From assembly GCA_023954375.1 (NCBI GenBank), contig JAMLIC010000001.1, positions 532,130 through 596,129 on the forward strand: a stretch of 64,000 bases of DNA. The letters are read 5' to 3'. The stretch comes from Planctomycetota bacterium. Lineage in GTDB: Bacteria; Planctomycetota; J058. Within the stretch, counting starts at the first letter, position 1. Each line of letters begins with the position of its first letter. Positions 1 to 9,200 of this stretch are shown here, one piece after another. Under the pieces are notes generated by a model that saw only the letters and a list, made by a program, of their open reading frames with translations, searched no databases and was not told the DNA's origin. The position numbers and the translations under genes are program-made.

Positions 1-732
1 GGCTCCGGCTTCGTCGTGATCAGCGGCGCCGGCGCCGACGTGCCCGACGTCCTGATGAGCCGGCACGAGGTGCGGCTCGACGAGTACTACGGCTTCCTGG
101 TCGCGATCCGCGAGCGCAGCGGGGCGGCCGCGGCGCAGCTGCGGACCCCAGCCCGCGCGCCGGCGATCGCGCCGTTCATCCCCGCGGTGCCCCTGTGGAC
201 GTTCCCCGACGACCCCACCCTCGGCCCCGGCTGGCCGCACGGCTTCGACCCGAGCTGGCCGGTCTTCGGCGTCACCTGGTTCGACGCCACCCACTACTGC
301 ACCTGGCTCTCCGAGCGCGCGCGCGACGCCGGGGAGGACGTCACCTACCGCCTCCCCACCGCCGCCGAGTGGCGCCGCGCCGCCGCCGGCGCGGACGGGC
401 GCCGCTACCCCTGGGGCGACCGCTTCGACCCCGCGTGGACCGTGAGCCTCCGCGCCGGCGACGCGCGCCCCGCGCGCGGGCTGCGCCTCGTGACCGCGGG
501 GACCACCGACGCCGACGAGAGCCCCTGGGGCGTGCGCGACCTCGCCGGGAGCGTGGCCGAGTGGACGGCCGACTGGCTCGACGAGGCGCGCGAGCTGCGG
601 CGCGTGTGCGGCGGCGCGTGGACCGACGTCGACCCGGAGCGCTTCCGCGTCGACGCGCCCGCCGGCCTCGACCCCAACACCTCGAGCCCGTCGGTCGGGT
701 TCCGGGTGGTGAAGGAGCTCCGCGGGCGCTGA
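1..732 (+). CDS. FGE-sulfatase-domain protein, 5' end cut by window
   Basis: The reading frame is open from base 1, so the true start lies outside the window. The visible ~243 residues are a formylglycine-generating-enzyme-like (FGE/SUMF1, PF03781) domain. It carries the family landmarks in order: MSRHEVRLDEYYGFL near the start, FGVTWFDATHYCTWLSERA, YRLPTAAEWRRAA followed by YPWGD, SPWGVRDLAGSVAEWT, a CGGAW segment and the closing SVGFRVV. In this family such domains occur as true FGEs, as non-catalytic binding modules and fused behind Ser/Thr kinases. With the N-terminus missing I cannot tell which applies. The only cysteine seen near the usual catalytic area is in VCGGAW, so an oxidase function is not supported. 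It converges on the luxR-type gene with a 13-bp gap. Confidence 0.85.
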   Translation, partial: GSGFVVISGAGADVPDVLMSRHEVRLDEYYGFLVAIRERSGAAAAQLRTPARAPAIAPFIPAVPLWTFPDDPTLGPGWPHGFDPSWPVFGVTWFDATHYCTWLSERARDAGEDVTYRLPTAAEWRRAAAGADGRRYPWGDRFDPAWTVSLRAGDARPARGLRLVTAGTTDADESPWGVRDLAGSVAEWTADWLDEARELRRVCGGAWTDVDPERFRVDAPAGLDPNTSSPSVGFRVVKELRGR

Positions 733-745
733 CCGGCGCCGTCGA

Positions 746-1801
746 TCACACCGTCTCGAGGAGGGCCCGGGCCAGCTCCGTCCGGTTGGTCGTCCCGGTC
801 TTGCGGTAGACCTTGCCCAGGTAGACGCCCACCGTGACCTCGGAGATCCCCAGCTTGTAGCCGATGTGGCGGTTCCCCAGCCCCTCGGCGGCGAGCGCGG
901 CCACGTCGCGCTCGCGGGGCGAGAGGCGGTGCCGCTCGGCGAAGGCCGCCACCCGCTCGGGGGAGACCCCGCGGTCGACCCGCAGGGCGCCGACCACGCG
1001 GAGCCCCGACGGGTGGGTGACCACGTCGAGCCGCAGGTGCGCGCGCCCGCCGCCGGCCAGCGGGATGGTCCGCTCCGAGCTCGCCCCGACGCCCGCCGCG
1101 GCGAGCTGGCGCACCTCGGCGACGAAGAGGTCGGTCGGGACGCGGCCCTGACCGCCGCCCAGGAGGACGCAGATCCCGAGGGCCCCGTCGTCGGCCTCGA
1201 GCACGTCGCCGCGCTCGTCGAACACGATCCCGCCCTCGGCGGCGCCCGGCGCGGCGGTCTGCGCCAGCCGGGCGATCTTCTCCTGCAGGAGCGCCGCGAA
1301 CGCGGCCCGCGCCAGGTCGGGGTAGGCCAGACGGATGAGCTGCCGCTCCCTGGGGGTGAAGTCGCCGAGCGCGGCCTCCCGGTGGAGCGCGATCGACAGG
1401 AGGGCCCGGTCGGGCATGGAGGGCGACACGCCGAGCACGTGGCGCAGGCCCTGGCGCGGCAGGAACTCGCCGGTGAACGGGTCCTGGCCGAACTCGGACG
1501 GGCCGACGAAGTCGCTGAGCGTGACCACGCTGTTCGAGCCGAAGGGGCCGCGCAGGACCATCGGGTCGTGCCGCATGTACTCCGTCGCGTAGCGCTCGAG
1601 GTCCGCGCGCTCCCTGTTGCGGCAGATCATGTGCCCGGGCCCGTCGGGGCCGACGACCATCACGGTCAGGGACGTGTTCGGCACGAGGGTGGAGAGGTAC
1701 TCGGTCACGGCGGTGAGCCGGTCGCCGAAGGTGTCGGCGAGGGTCGCGTCGCGCGCGATGTGGAGCAGGGTCTCGACCTCTTCGAACGAGAAGCTCGCCA
1801 C
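746..1801 (-). CDS. LuxR-family transcriptional regulator with GAF/PAS-like sensor region
   Basis: A 351-residue protein with an unmistakable LuxR/GerE helix-turn-helix at residues ~285-348 (LSPRERDVAALAAEGLGNR, then IGYKLGISEVTVGVYLGKVY and RKTG). The N-terminal ~170 residues look like a GAF-type sensor (FEEVETLLHIARDATL, DTFGDRLTAVTEYLSTLVP). Residues ~185-260 resemble a PAS-like segment (GGIVFDERGDVLEADDGAL). No phospho-receiver Asp pattern is seen, so a ligand- or redox-sensing regulator is more likely than a two-component response regulator. It is transcribed divergently from the FAD-oxidase gene at 2024. The shared 220-bp spacer holds an inverted repeat, so autoregulation and control of the neighbouring cluster are plausible inferences. 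Confidence 0.9.
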   Translation of the reverse strand: MASFSFEEVETLLHIARDATLADTFGDRLTAVTEYLSTLVPNTSLTVMVVGPDGPGHMICRNRERADLERYATEYMRHDPMVLRGPFGSNSVVTLSDFVGPSEFGQDPFTGEFLPRQGLRHVLGVSPSMPDRALLSIALHREAALGDFTPRERQLIRLAYPDLARAAFAALLQEKIARLAQTAAPGAAEGGIVFDERGDVLEADDGALGICVLLGGGQGRVPTDLFVAEVRQLAAAGVGASSERTIPLAGGGRAHLRLDVVTHPSGLRVVGALRVDRGVSPERVAAFAERHRLSPRERDVAALAAEGLGNRHIGYKLGISEVTVGVYLGKVYRKTGTTNRTELARALLETV

Positions 1802-1891
1802 CGACTCTCCCGTTTCTGTGTGGTAGCGCCGGCGCTCGGGGGACGCCAGGCCGCAGGGCGTCGCGCCTCCGGCCGGTCAGGGCGAACCCTA

Positions 1892-1905
1892 CATCAAGGT
1901 TGATG
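1892..1905. promoter_or_regulatory. Inverted repeat CATCAA-GG-TTGATG, candidate operator
   Basis: A perfect 6+2+6 dyad lies in the divergent spacer between the luxR-type gene and the FAD-oxidase gene. It is one of the few AT-containing stretches in this GC-rich area. Its symmetry and position fit a binding site for a dimeric HTH protein, most simply the adjacent LuxR-type regulator. This is inference from position only. Confidence 0.35.
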
Positions 1906-2023
1906 ATGAGCCGGGCGGCTGACGTTCGGTCACCTTGACCCCCGAACGAAGCCCCGTGACGCGCCCCCACCTCGACGACCTCCCGGGGGACGCGACGTAC
2001 ACCGCCGGGGCGTGAGGGACGTC

Positions 2024-3688
2024 ATGCCCAGGATCGTGATGGAAGGCGCGGCCGCGCAGGTCGCGGCGCGGGAGGCCCGCGCCCGCCGCGCGCTCGCGGC
2101 GTTCGAGCGCGCGGTCGGCGCCGCGCACGTCGTCGTCGACGAGGCCGCGCTCGCGCGCTACGGCCGCAGCACCGGGCCCGCCGACTGCCGGCCGCTCGCG
2201 GTCGTCTGCCCGTCGACGACCGAGGAGGTGCAGGCCGTCGTGCGCGCGGCCGGCCGCGCCGGGCTGCCCCTCTACCCGATCGCCCGCGGGCGGAACTGGG
2301 GCTACGGCGACGCCTGCGCCCCGGCGCCCGGGCAGGTGATCGTCGACCTGCGGCGGATGGACCGGATCCTCGAGGTCGACCGCGACCTGGCCTATTGCGT
2401 GATCGAGCCCGGCGTCACGCAGGGGCAGCTGCGCGAGCGCCTGCAGGGGACCGGGCTGTGGATGGACGCGACCGGCGCCGGGCCCGGGGCGAGCCTCGTC
2501 GGCAACACCCTCGACCGCGGCTTCGGCCACACGCCCTACGGTGACCACGTCGCGAGCACGTGCGGCATGGAGGTCGTCCTCGCCGACGGGCGCCTCCTGC
2601 GCACCGGCTTCGGCCACTACGAGGGGGCGCGCGCCGCGAGCACCTACCGCTACGGCGTCGGCCCCTCGCTCGACGGGCTCTTCCAGCAGTCGGGCATGGG
2701 GATCGTCACGCGGATCGGCCTGTGGCTCATGCCCGCGCCCGAGGCCTGCCTCGGCTACTTCATCCGCTGCGACGCCGAGGACGACCTCGAGCCCATGATC
2801 GACGCGCTCCGCCGCCTGCGCCTCGACGAGGTGCTGCGCAGCGCGATCCACGTGGGCAACGACCTGCGCGTGCTCTCCGGGCGCACCCGCTACCCGTGGG
2901 AGCGCGCGGGGGGCCGCACGCCGCTGCCCGACGACCTGCGCGCCGCCCTGCGGCGCGAGCACGGGGTGGGCGCCTGGAACGTCGCCGGCGCGCTCTACGG
3001 GTCGCGCGAGTGCGTGGCCGCCGCGCGACGGGTCGTGCGACGCACCCTCGGGCGCCGCTGGCGCGTCGTCTTCGTCGACGAGCGGCGGCTGGCGCAGGCG
3101 GACCTGCTCGGCCGCCTGCTCGCGCGGGTGGGGCTGGGCGCGCGCCTGCGCCGGCAGGTGGACCTCGGGCGCGACGTCCTGAAGGTGCTCCAGGGCGTCC
3201 CCACCGACGGCGCCCTCCCGGGCGCCTGCTGGCGGGTGCGCGGGCCCCTGCCGCCGGGCCCCGTCGACCCGCTCGCCGCGAACGCCGGGCTCCTCTGGGT
3301 CTCGCCCGTCGCGCCGGCCTCCGGCGCCGCGGCGCGCGAGGTCATGGACATCGCGGGTCCGATCTACCTGGAGCACGGCTTCGAGCCCCTCGTCACGTTC
3401 ACGCTCATCACGCCGCGGGCGCTCTGCTGCGTGACGAACGTCGCCTTCGACCGCCGCGAGCCCGAGGAGGCCGCCCGGGCCGCGGCCTGCTACGACGCGC
3501 TCGTCGAGGCGCTCATGGCGCGCGGGTTCATCCCCTACCGCACGGGGCCCCTGGGGTTCGGCAAGCTCGCGCGCGGCTCGAGCGTGTTCTGGGACGTCGC
3601 GCGCCAGCTGAAGGACGCGCTCGACCCGGCCGGGATCATGAGCCCGGGCCGCTACGACCCGCTGGCGAGCATGCATCAGACTCGATGA
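2024..3688 (+). CDS. FAD-linked oxidase, vanillyl-alcohol oxidase / 4-cresol dehydrogenase-like
   Basis: A ~554-residue flavoprotein. Residues ~45-230 form the PCMH-type FAD-binding domain: PSTTEEVQAVVRAAGRAG, RGRNWGYGDACAP, VIVDLRRMDRILEVDRDLAY, IEPGVTQGQLRERLQ, LVGNTLDRGFGHTPYGDH and a GMGIVTRIGLWLMP closing segment. The C-terminal half matches the substrate/cap region of the VAO family and ends KDALDPAGIMSPGRYDP, a typical FAD-oxidase C-terminus. The family oxidises phenolic or alcohol substrates; the substrate here is unknown. The ATG at 2024 is preferred because GTGAGGGAC lies 5-8 nt upstream; a GTG at 2012 is in frame. It is the first gene of an apparent cluster with the genes at 3741 and 4733. 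Confidence 0.85.
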   Translation: MPRIVMEGAAAQVAAREARARRALAAFERAVGAAHVVVDEAALARYGRSTGPADCRPLAVVCPSTTEEVQAVVRAAGRAGLPLYPIARGRNWGYGDACAPAPGQVIVDLRRMDRILEVDRDLAYCVIEPGVTQGQLRERLQGTGLWMDATGAGPGASLVGNTLDRGFGHTPYGDHVASTCGMEVVLADGRLLRTGFGHYEGARAASTYRYGVGPSLDGLFQQSGMGIVTRIGLWLMPAPEACLGYFIRCDAEDDLEPMIDALRRLRLDEVLRSAIHVGNDLRVLSGRTRYPWERAGGRTPLPDDLRAALRREHGVGAWNVAGALYGSRECVAAARRVVRRTLGRRWRVVFVDERRLAQADLLGRLLARVGLGARLRRQVDLGRDVLKVLQGVPTDGALPGACWRVRGPLPPGPVDPLAANAGLLWVSPVAPASGAAAREVMDIAGPIYLEHGFEPLVTFTLITPRALCCVTNVAFDRREPEEAARAAACYDALVEALMARGFIPYRTGPLGFGKLARGSSVFWDVARQLKDALDPAGIMSPGRYDPLASMHQTR

Positions 3689-3740
3689 TCCCGGCGCCGC
3701 GCACGGTGCGGTCTCCTCTCCGGCGGAGGAGAGGCCGACC

Positions 3741-4742
3741 ATGGACCACGCAGAGGACCTGGAGGTCCGGCTCGCGACGCCGGACGACGCGCCGGAGATC
3801 GCGGCGCTGATGGAGGCGCAGTACGGCGGCGGCTACGCCGACCCGACCTACACCGACCCGGCGGCGCTGCGGGCGAAGCTCGCCGGGGGCGACGTGCGCT
3901 ACGCCGTCGCGCGCGCGGGCGGGGTGCACGCCGGGCAGATGGCCGTCGAGCGCTGCTCGCGCCACCTGTGGGAGTTCGCGCGCGCCCTCGTGCGGCCCGA
4001 GGTGAGGAACCAGGGCGTCCTCCTGGCGCTCGACCAGGCCCTGCTCGAGCAGGCGCTGCGCCCCGACCGCGCCGCGCGCTTCTTCTTCGCCCGCTCGGTG
4101 ACGCATCACCTCGTCTCGCAGCGGCACGCGCGCCGCGTCGGCGCGCGGGCGCTCGGGCTGCTGCTGGGGCTGTGGCCCGCGTCGGCCCTCGAGGGGGCCG
4201 CGGGCGCGGCGCCGGTCTCGGCGCTGCTCACCGGCCGGCCCCTCGCGCCCATGCGCGCGCGCCGCCTGGCCCTGGAGGGGCGCGTCCGGGCCCGGGCGGC
4301 GGCGGTCCTGGAGGGGCTCGGGGTGGACGCCTCGCGCGAGCGCCTGACGGCGGGGCCCGCCCTCGGCGTCGCGCGCGCGGACGTCCCCGCGCTGGGGCTC
4401 GTCCACGCCCGCGTCGGCGCGCGCGGGCGCGCGCCGCTCGTGGCGCTGCCGGACGACCTCGCGCGCGCGCGCGACGCCGGCGCGCGCGTGGCCTGGGTCG
4501 ACGTGCCGAGCGAGCATCCTCGGGCGCCCGCGGTGGTCGGCGCGCTCGAGCGCGCGGGCTTCTCGTTCGGCGCCTACCTGCCGTTCGGCGGCCTCGCCGG
4601 CGAGGACGTCGTCCGCCTGCAGCGCCACGACGGGCCCGCGCTCGGGCCGGACACCATGCGCCTCCTGGACGACCACCTGCCGCTGCGCGACGCCGTGCTC
4701 GCGGACGCGGCCCTGGCCCGCGTGGAGCAGGCATGCGCGTGA
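3741..4742 (+). CDS. GNAT-like acetyltransferase-fold protein
   Basis: A 333-residue protein. Residues ~8-130 read like a GNAT N-acetyltransferase N-terminus: VRLATPDDAPEIAALMEAQ is the usual beta1-alpha1 start, and VRPEVRNQGVLLALDQALL at ~84-102 resembles the acyl-CoA-binding V-x-P-x-x-R-x-x-G turn, although the canonical Q/R-x-x-G-x-G/A loop is weak. The remaining ~200 residues are Ala/Arg-rich and I do not recognise them; GNAT proteins of this length may carry a second degenerate GNAT copy. GGAGGAGAGG lies 8 nt before the ATG. The stop overlaps the start of the next gene by 10 nt, so the two are probably co-translated. Substrate unknown. Confidence 0.7.
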   Translation: MDHAEDLEVRLATPDDAPEIAALMEAQYGGGYADPTYTDPAALRAKLAGGDVRYAVARAGGVHAGQMAVERCSRHLWEFARALVRPEVRNQGVLLALDQALLEQALRPDRAARFFFARSVTHHLVSQRHARRVGARALGLLLGLWPASALEGAAGAAPVSALLTGRPLAPMRARRLALEGRVRARAAAVLEGLGVDASRERLTAGPALGVARADVPALGLVHARVGARGRAPLVALPDDLARARDAGARVAWVDVPSEHPRAPAVVGALERAGFSFGAYLPFGGLAGEDVVRLQRHDGPALGPDTMRLLDDHLPLRDAVLADAALARVEQACA

Positions 4743-5362
4743 CCCTGGACCTCGTGCTGCCCCTGCGGCGGCTCCGGCTGGAGCTCGACCGGACGCTCCG
4801 CAGCCGCGCCTTCTTCGCCCGGGCGGCCGCCGGCCGCCTCGACCGGGCGGAGTACCTCGACCTCGTGGACCAGCTCGCCGCGCTCATCGCGGCCCTCGGC
4901 GCGGGGCGCCCGGCGGAGCTCCTGACGCTCGCCCGGGCCGACCTCGAGGCGCTGCAGGAGGCGGCGTCACGCCCCCGGCGGCCCTGCGCGTCGATCGACC
5001 TGGTGGCGGCCGCGCTCCGGGCCGAGGCCCCGCGCGACTGGGCCCCCGACGTGGCGCTCTCCGTGGTCGGCACCTCGTGGGCCGCCGACGCCGAGCCCCC
5101 GCTCGCCGAGCGCTTCCCGCGCGCGACGCGGCTGCTCGGGGACCTCGCCCGGCGCTCGCGCGGCAGCGTCGACCGGGTCGCGGCCTGGCTCGTCGGGGCG
5201 GAGCGGGACGAGCTGCTCCGCGTGTACGCCTTCTCCGAGCTCGCCCGGGGGGCGCTGCTGGGCCTGGCCACCCACCTCGACCTGTCCTGGCCGGCGCCGG
5301 TCGCCCGCCGGACATTCGACCCCGGCCCCTTCGACTGGGCCCCATGGCGCCCGGAGGAGTGA
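4733..5362 (+). CDS. Helical protein of unknown function, possibly heme-oxygenase-like fold
   Basis: A 209-residue, mostly alpha-helical protein. The opening segment (residues ~8-55) with FFARAAAGRLDRAEYLDLVDQL resembles the first helices of heme-oxygenase/TenA-fold proteins, where a short chain is followed by a helix bearing the active site. I see no histidine in the place of the proximal heme ligand and no clear di-metal ligand set, so neither heme oxygenase nor iron-oxidase activity is supported. The start overlaps the end of the GNAT-like gene, and together with the FAD oxidase it forms a three-gene cluster next to a LuxR regulator. A role in a small-molecule pathway is only contextual inference. 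Confidence 0.6.
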   Translation: MRVTLDLVLPLRRLRLELDRTLRSRAFFARAAAGRLDRAEYLDLVDQLAALIAALGAGRPAELLTLARADLEALQEAASRPRRPCASIDLVAAALRAEAPRDWAPDVALSVVGTSWAADAEPPLAERFPRATRLLGDLARRSRGSVDRVAAWLVGAERDELLRVYAFSELARGALLGLATHLDLSWPAPVARRTFDPGPFDWAPWRPEE

Positions 5363-5422
5363 CCTGACCGTGTGACGCTCGCCGGGGGCGGGGAGGGGCC
5401 ACCGCGCCCGGAGGCGATCGCC

Positions 5423-5452
5423 TTGTGCGCGGGGCGGCCCCCCCGCTACCCT
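5423..5452 (+). promoter_or_regulatory. Candidate sigma-70-type promoter for the small lipoprotein pair
   Basis: TTGTGC (5423-5428) and TACCCT (5447-5452) are separated by 18 bp, a reasonable -35/-10 arrangement ahead of the gene at 5531. The spacer is C/G homopolymeric. The -10 fits the TANNNT form common in GC-rich genomes. Confidence 0.4.
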
Positions 5453-5530
5453 GCAGGTCACCTCGAACAAGGAGGGGAGGGGCGCCGTCCCGATCGCGTG
5501 CGCCCCGACGCACAGCACCGGGAGGGAAGC

Positions 5531-5863
5531 ATGCACGCGGTCGCCCGTGTCCCCTGGGTCGCCTTGCTCGCCCTGCTGCTCGCGCTGTCCAGCGGCTGCG
5601 CCGCGCCCCGGCACGGCGGCGGCCCGGGGGCGGGCGCGGGCGGCGCCGGCCTGACGACGGCCGCCTCGAGCGCGTGCGCGCACTCGCACTCGCAGCTCGA
5701 GCCCACGCGCCGCCACCACGCCGTCCGGGCCGCGATCATCGCCGGCGTGGTGTTCATCATCGTCGGCGCGTTCCTCGTCGACCTGTTCCTCCTGCCCTTC
5801 TCCTACCGCCGCCGGCACATGTTCTTCCCCTGCTGCCGGACGGTCATCAGCTGGTGCGATTAG
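5531..5863 (+). CDS. Small lipoprotein, paralog 1, with C-terminal CCxTVIxWC motif
   Basis: 110 residues. It has a type II signal peptide (hydrophobic stretch, then lipobox LSSGC with the cysteine near residue 20), a Gly/Ala linker with a His-containing patch (CAHSHSQLE), a second hydrophobic segment (AIIAGVVFIIVGAFLVDLFLL) and a short tail ending in CCRTVISWCD. GGAGGGAAGC precedes the ATG. The gene immediately downstream encodes a clear paralog sharing the lipobox, the VIVGAFLVDL-like membrane segment and the terminal cysteine motif. I recognise no described family. A lipid-anchored, membrane-spanning small envelope protein with a conserved cysteine-bearing tail is all that can be said. Confidence 0.75.
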   Translation: MHAVARVPWVALLALLLALSSGCAAPRHGGGPGAGAGGAGLTTAASSACAHSHSQLEPTRRHHAVRAAIIAGVVFIIVGAFLVDLFLLPFSYRRRHMFFPCCRTVISWCD

Positions 5864-5929
5864 GCCTTGCGCCGGCGGCGAAGAGGCTGGGCCCCTCGCG
5901 CGTCGCTCCTCCTGCACCGGGAGGCCGTC

Positions 5930-6253
5930 ATGTCGCTCGTCGCCCACCTCGTCCGCCACGCGCGCGCGCTGTTCGCCCTGCTCGTGATCGTCCTCGCGTC
6001 CACCGCCGGCTGCGTCGCGCACCCGCCGCCCGCCCGCGTGGCCGAGGCGCCCGCCCCGCTGCTCACGGCGCCCGGCGCGGAGCCGCAGCAGGCCGGCCTG
6101 ACCCCCGTCGGCCGCAGGGAGGCGCGGGCCGTGCTCTACGCGGCCGTCGCCGTGGTCATCGTCGGGGCGTTCCTGGTCGACCTCGCGCTCCTGCCCTTCC
6201 GGCACCACCGCCCCTTCGCCTGCTGCGAGACGGTCATCTACTGGTGCCACTGA
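5930..6253 (+). CDS. Small lipoprotein, paralog 2, with C-terminal CCxTVIxWC motif
   Basis: 107 residues. It has a signal peptide with lipobox ASTAGC, a Pro/Ala linker, a hydrophobic segment (AAVAVVIVGAFLVDLALLPF) and a tail ending FACCETVIYWCH. It matches the preceding gene over the membrane segment and tail (identical VIVGAFLVDL core, CC-x-TVI-x-WC ending), so the two arose by tandem duplication. GGAGGCC lies just before the chosen ATG, which gives a proper signal peptide; a longer in-frame opening upstream does not. The last 20 bp overlap the 3' end of the convergent RND gene. Function unknown. Confidence 0.75.
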   Translation: MSLVAHLVRHARALFALLVIVLASTAGCVAHPPPARVAEAPAPLLTAPGAEPQQAGLTPVGRREARAVLYAAVAVVIVGAFLVDLALLPFRHHRPFACCETVIYWCH

Positions 6254-9200
6254 CCAGGGCCGGCTCACGCCGGGGCGCGGGGCGGCCCGGCGGCGGCGCA
6301 CGGCGGCGGGGGAGCCCGCCCGCGGCGGCGACGACGAGCGCGAGCGCCGCCGCCAGCCCGGCGGCCCGTCCGGCGCGCGGGGCGTCGGCCCACAGGAGCG
6401 CCGAGGTCGCCGCGGCGAGGCCCGTCGCCAGCGCCGTCGCCAGCGCGGCGCGGCGCAGGGCGACCCGGCGCGCATGGGCCCAGCCGACCGCGTCGTCGAG
6501 CAGGGCGTAGACCGAGGGCAGGACGAGCAGCGTCAGCGGCGTGGCGCTGAGCATGCCGGCGATCACGGCGACGCCCATCGACGCGCGCGTCTCGCCGCCG
6601 GCCGAGAAGGCGAGCGCCACCGGGAGCATCCCCGCCGCGGTGGTCACGGCCGTCATCACGATCGGCCGGAGGCGCACCGGCGCCGCGCGGAGGAGCGCCT
6701 CGTCGCGCGGCAGGCCCTGGGCGCGCAGGCGCTGCGTCAGGTCGACGAGGAGGATCCCGTTCTTGGCCACGATCCCCACGAGCATGATCACACCGATGAA
6801 GCTGAAGACGTCGAGCGAGAGCCGCGTGACGGCCAGGCCGGCGACGACCCCGGTCGCCGCGAGCGGCAGCCCGGCCAGGATCGTCAGCGGGTGGAGGAAC
6901 GACTCGAACTGCGCGGCGAGGACCAGGTAGACGATCACGAGCGACAGGCCCAGCGCCGCGCCGAGCAGGCGGAACGCGTCGCGGAAGTTGCGCGCCTGCC
7001 CCGCCGGCACGCCCCCGTACTGTCCGTCGTCGGGCAGGACGGCCGCGATGTCCGCCTCGACCTCGGCCACCGCCTGGCCGAGCGGCTTGTCGACGAGGTT
7101 GGCGTAGAGGGTGGCCGAGCGCTGGCGGTCGTAGCGGGTGATGACGTTCGGGCCCACGTGCTCCTCGACGCGGACCACGTTGCCGAGCGCGACCACGGCC
7201 CCCGCCTGCGAGCGCACGGGCATGTTGAGCAGGTCGCGCGGGTGGACGTTGAGGTCGCGCCGGGCGCGCAGGCGGATGTCGTAGCGGTCCCCCTGCTCGC
7301 GCATGAACGCCACGTCCTGCCCGCCCATGAGCGCGTTGATCACGTCGGTGACGCGGCGCGCCGAGACGCCCAGGACCTCGGCCCGCTCGCGGTCGAGGTG
7401 CACCCGCGCCTCGGGGCGGACGAGGTCGAGGTCCACGTCCACCCCCACGTAGCCGCCGCGCGCGCGCAGGCGCTCCTCGAGCGCCTCGCCCGCCTGCGCC
7501 AGGCGAGAGAGGTCCGGGCCGCGGAGGACGTACTGCACGTCGGTGGTCCGCTGCCCGCCGGCGAAGGGAGAGATCACGTCCACGAACACGGCCAGCCCCG
7601 CGATCCGGTTGAGCGCGTCGCGCAGGGCGGCCATCACCTGCTGCTGCGTCCGCTCGCGCTCGGCCAGCGGGAGCATGTTGACGAAGGCCACCCCCGTGTT
7701 GGCCTGCGGCGCGGCGCCGACGCCGAAGCCGCTGGCGACGAAGCGGCTGGCGATCTCGGGCTGCGCGCCGAGGACCGCGTCGACCTCGCGCGCCAGCGCG
7801 TGGGTCGCCTCGAGGCTCGTCCCCAGCGGCGCCTCGAAGCGCACCAGGAAGCGCCCCTCGTCGGCCTGGCGGGCGAACTCCTTGCGGACGACCGGCGAGC
7901 CCGCGAGGACCATCGCGCCGGCGAAGACCGCGGCCGCGACCACGACCGTCACGCCGCGGCGGCGGAGCACGCGCGGCAGGGCCGCCCGGTAGCGGGCCTC
8001 GACCCGGGCGAAGACCTGCTCGAAGACCGGGCGCAGGGCGGCGAACGCGGCGAAGGCCAGCGCGACCAGGAGGGCGCCGCGCCACTCGCCCAGGAGGCGC
8101 CACACGAGCCCGCCGAGCACGAGCCCCAGGGCGACGGCCACGGCGCCCGTGATCGCGTGCCGCCCGCCGTCGGCGCCCGCGCGGCGGAGGAGGCGCGAGG
8201 CGAGCATGGGGGAGAGGGTCAGGGCGATCAGGGTCGAGACGACCAGCGCGAAGGAGACGGTCAGCCCGAACTGGAAGAAGAAGCGGCCGATGAGCCCGCG
8301 CATGTAGGCGATCGGCACGAACACGGCCACGAGGGAGATCGTCGTCACGACGACGGCGAAGCCGATCTCGCCCATGGCCGCGCGCGCCGCCTCGACCGGG
8401 CGCCGCCCCTCCTCGAGGTGGCGGTAGACGTTCTCGATCACCACGATCGCGTCGTCGATCACGAGCCCGACGGCGAGCGACAGGCCGAGCATGGTCACGT
8501 TGTTCATCGTGAACCCGGCCGCCTGCATGAGGGCGAAGGTCGAGATGATCGAGGTCGGGATGGCGACCGCCGTGATCAGCGTCGCCCGCCCCGAGCGGAG
8601 GAAGAGCGACACGACCAGCACGGTGAGCACCGCGCCGAAGACGAGGTCGAACTGGACGCCCGTGATCGAGGTGCGGATGAACCGAGAGGCGTCGAAGGCC
8701 AGGCCGACCTCGACGCCGGCCGGGGCGGAGGCCTGCAGCTCGGGCAGGAAGGCCTTCACCCGCTCGGCGACGGCGACCGTGTTGGCGCCCGACTGCTTGC
8801 GCACGCCCAGGCCGAGGGCGGGCCGGCCGTTGTACATGGCCAGGGAGGTCGCGTCCTCCAGCCCGGCCTCGACGGTCGCCACGTCGCGCAGGCGCACGGG
8901 CCGCGCCCCGCCGCGCAGGATCAGCCCGCCGAGCGCCTCGGCCGACTGGAACTCGCCCATGACCCGCAGGGTCACGTCGCGGCGCGGCCCCTCGGCGCGC
9001 CCCGCCGGCGCCTCGACGTGCTCGGCGCGGATCGCCTGGGCCACGTCGACGGGGTCGAGGCCGCGCGCGGCGAGCGCCAGCGGGTCGAGCCACACGCGGT
9101 AGGCGCGGTTGCGGAAGGCCCCCAGGACGACGGCGCCCACGCCCTCGAGCTGCGCCAGGCGGTCCTCCGCCACCTGGTCGGCCCAGCGCGCCATGGTCCA

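Noticed and set aside
1..732. Catalytic formylglycine-generating enzyme
   Set aside because: The active-site cysteine pair of true FGEs is not seen in the visible part; only the fold signature can be claimed.
4733..5362. Heme oxygenase function for the 209-residue protein
   Set aside because: The fold resemblance is limited to the first helices, and no proximal histidine or metal ligand set is visible.
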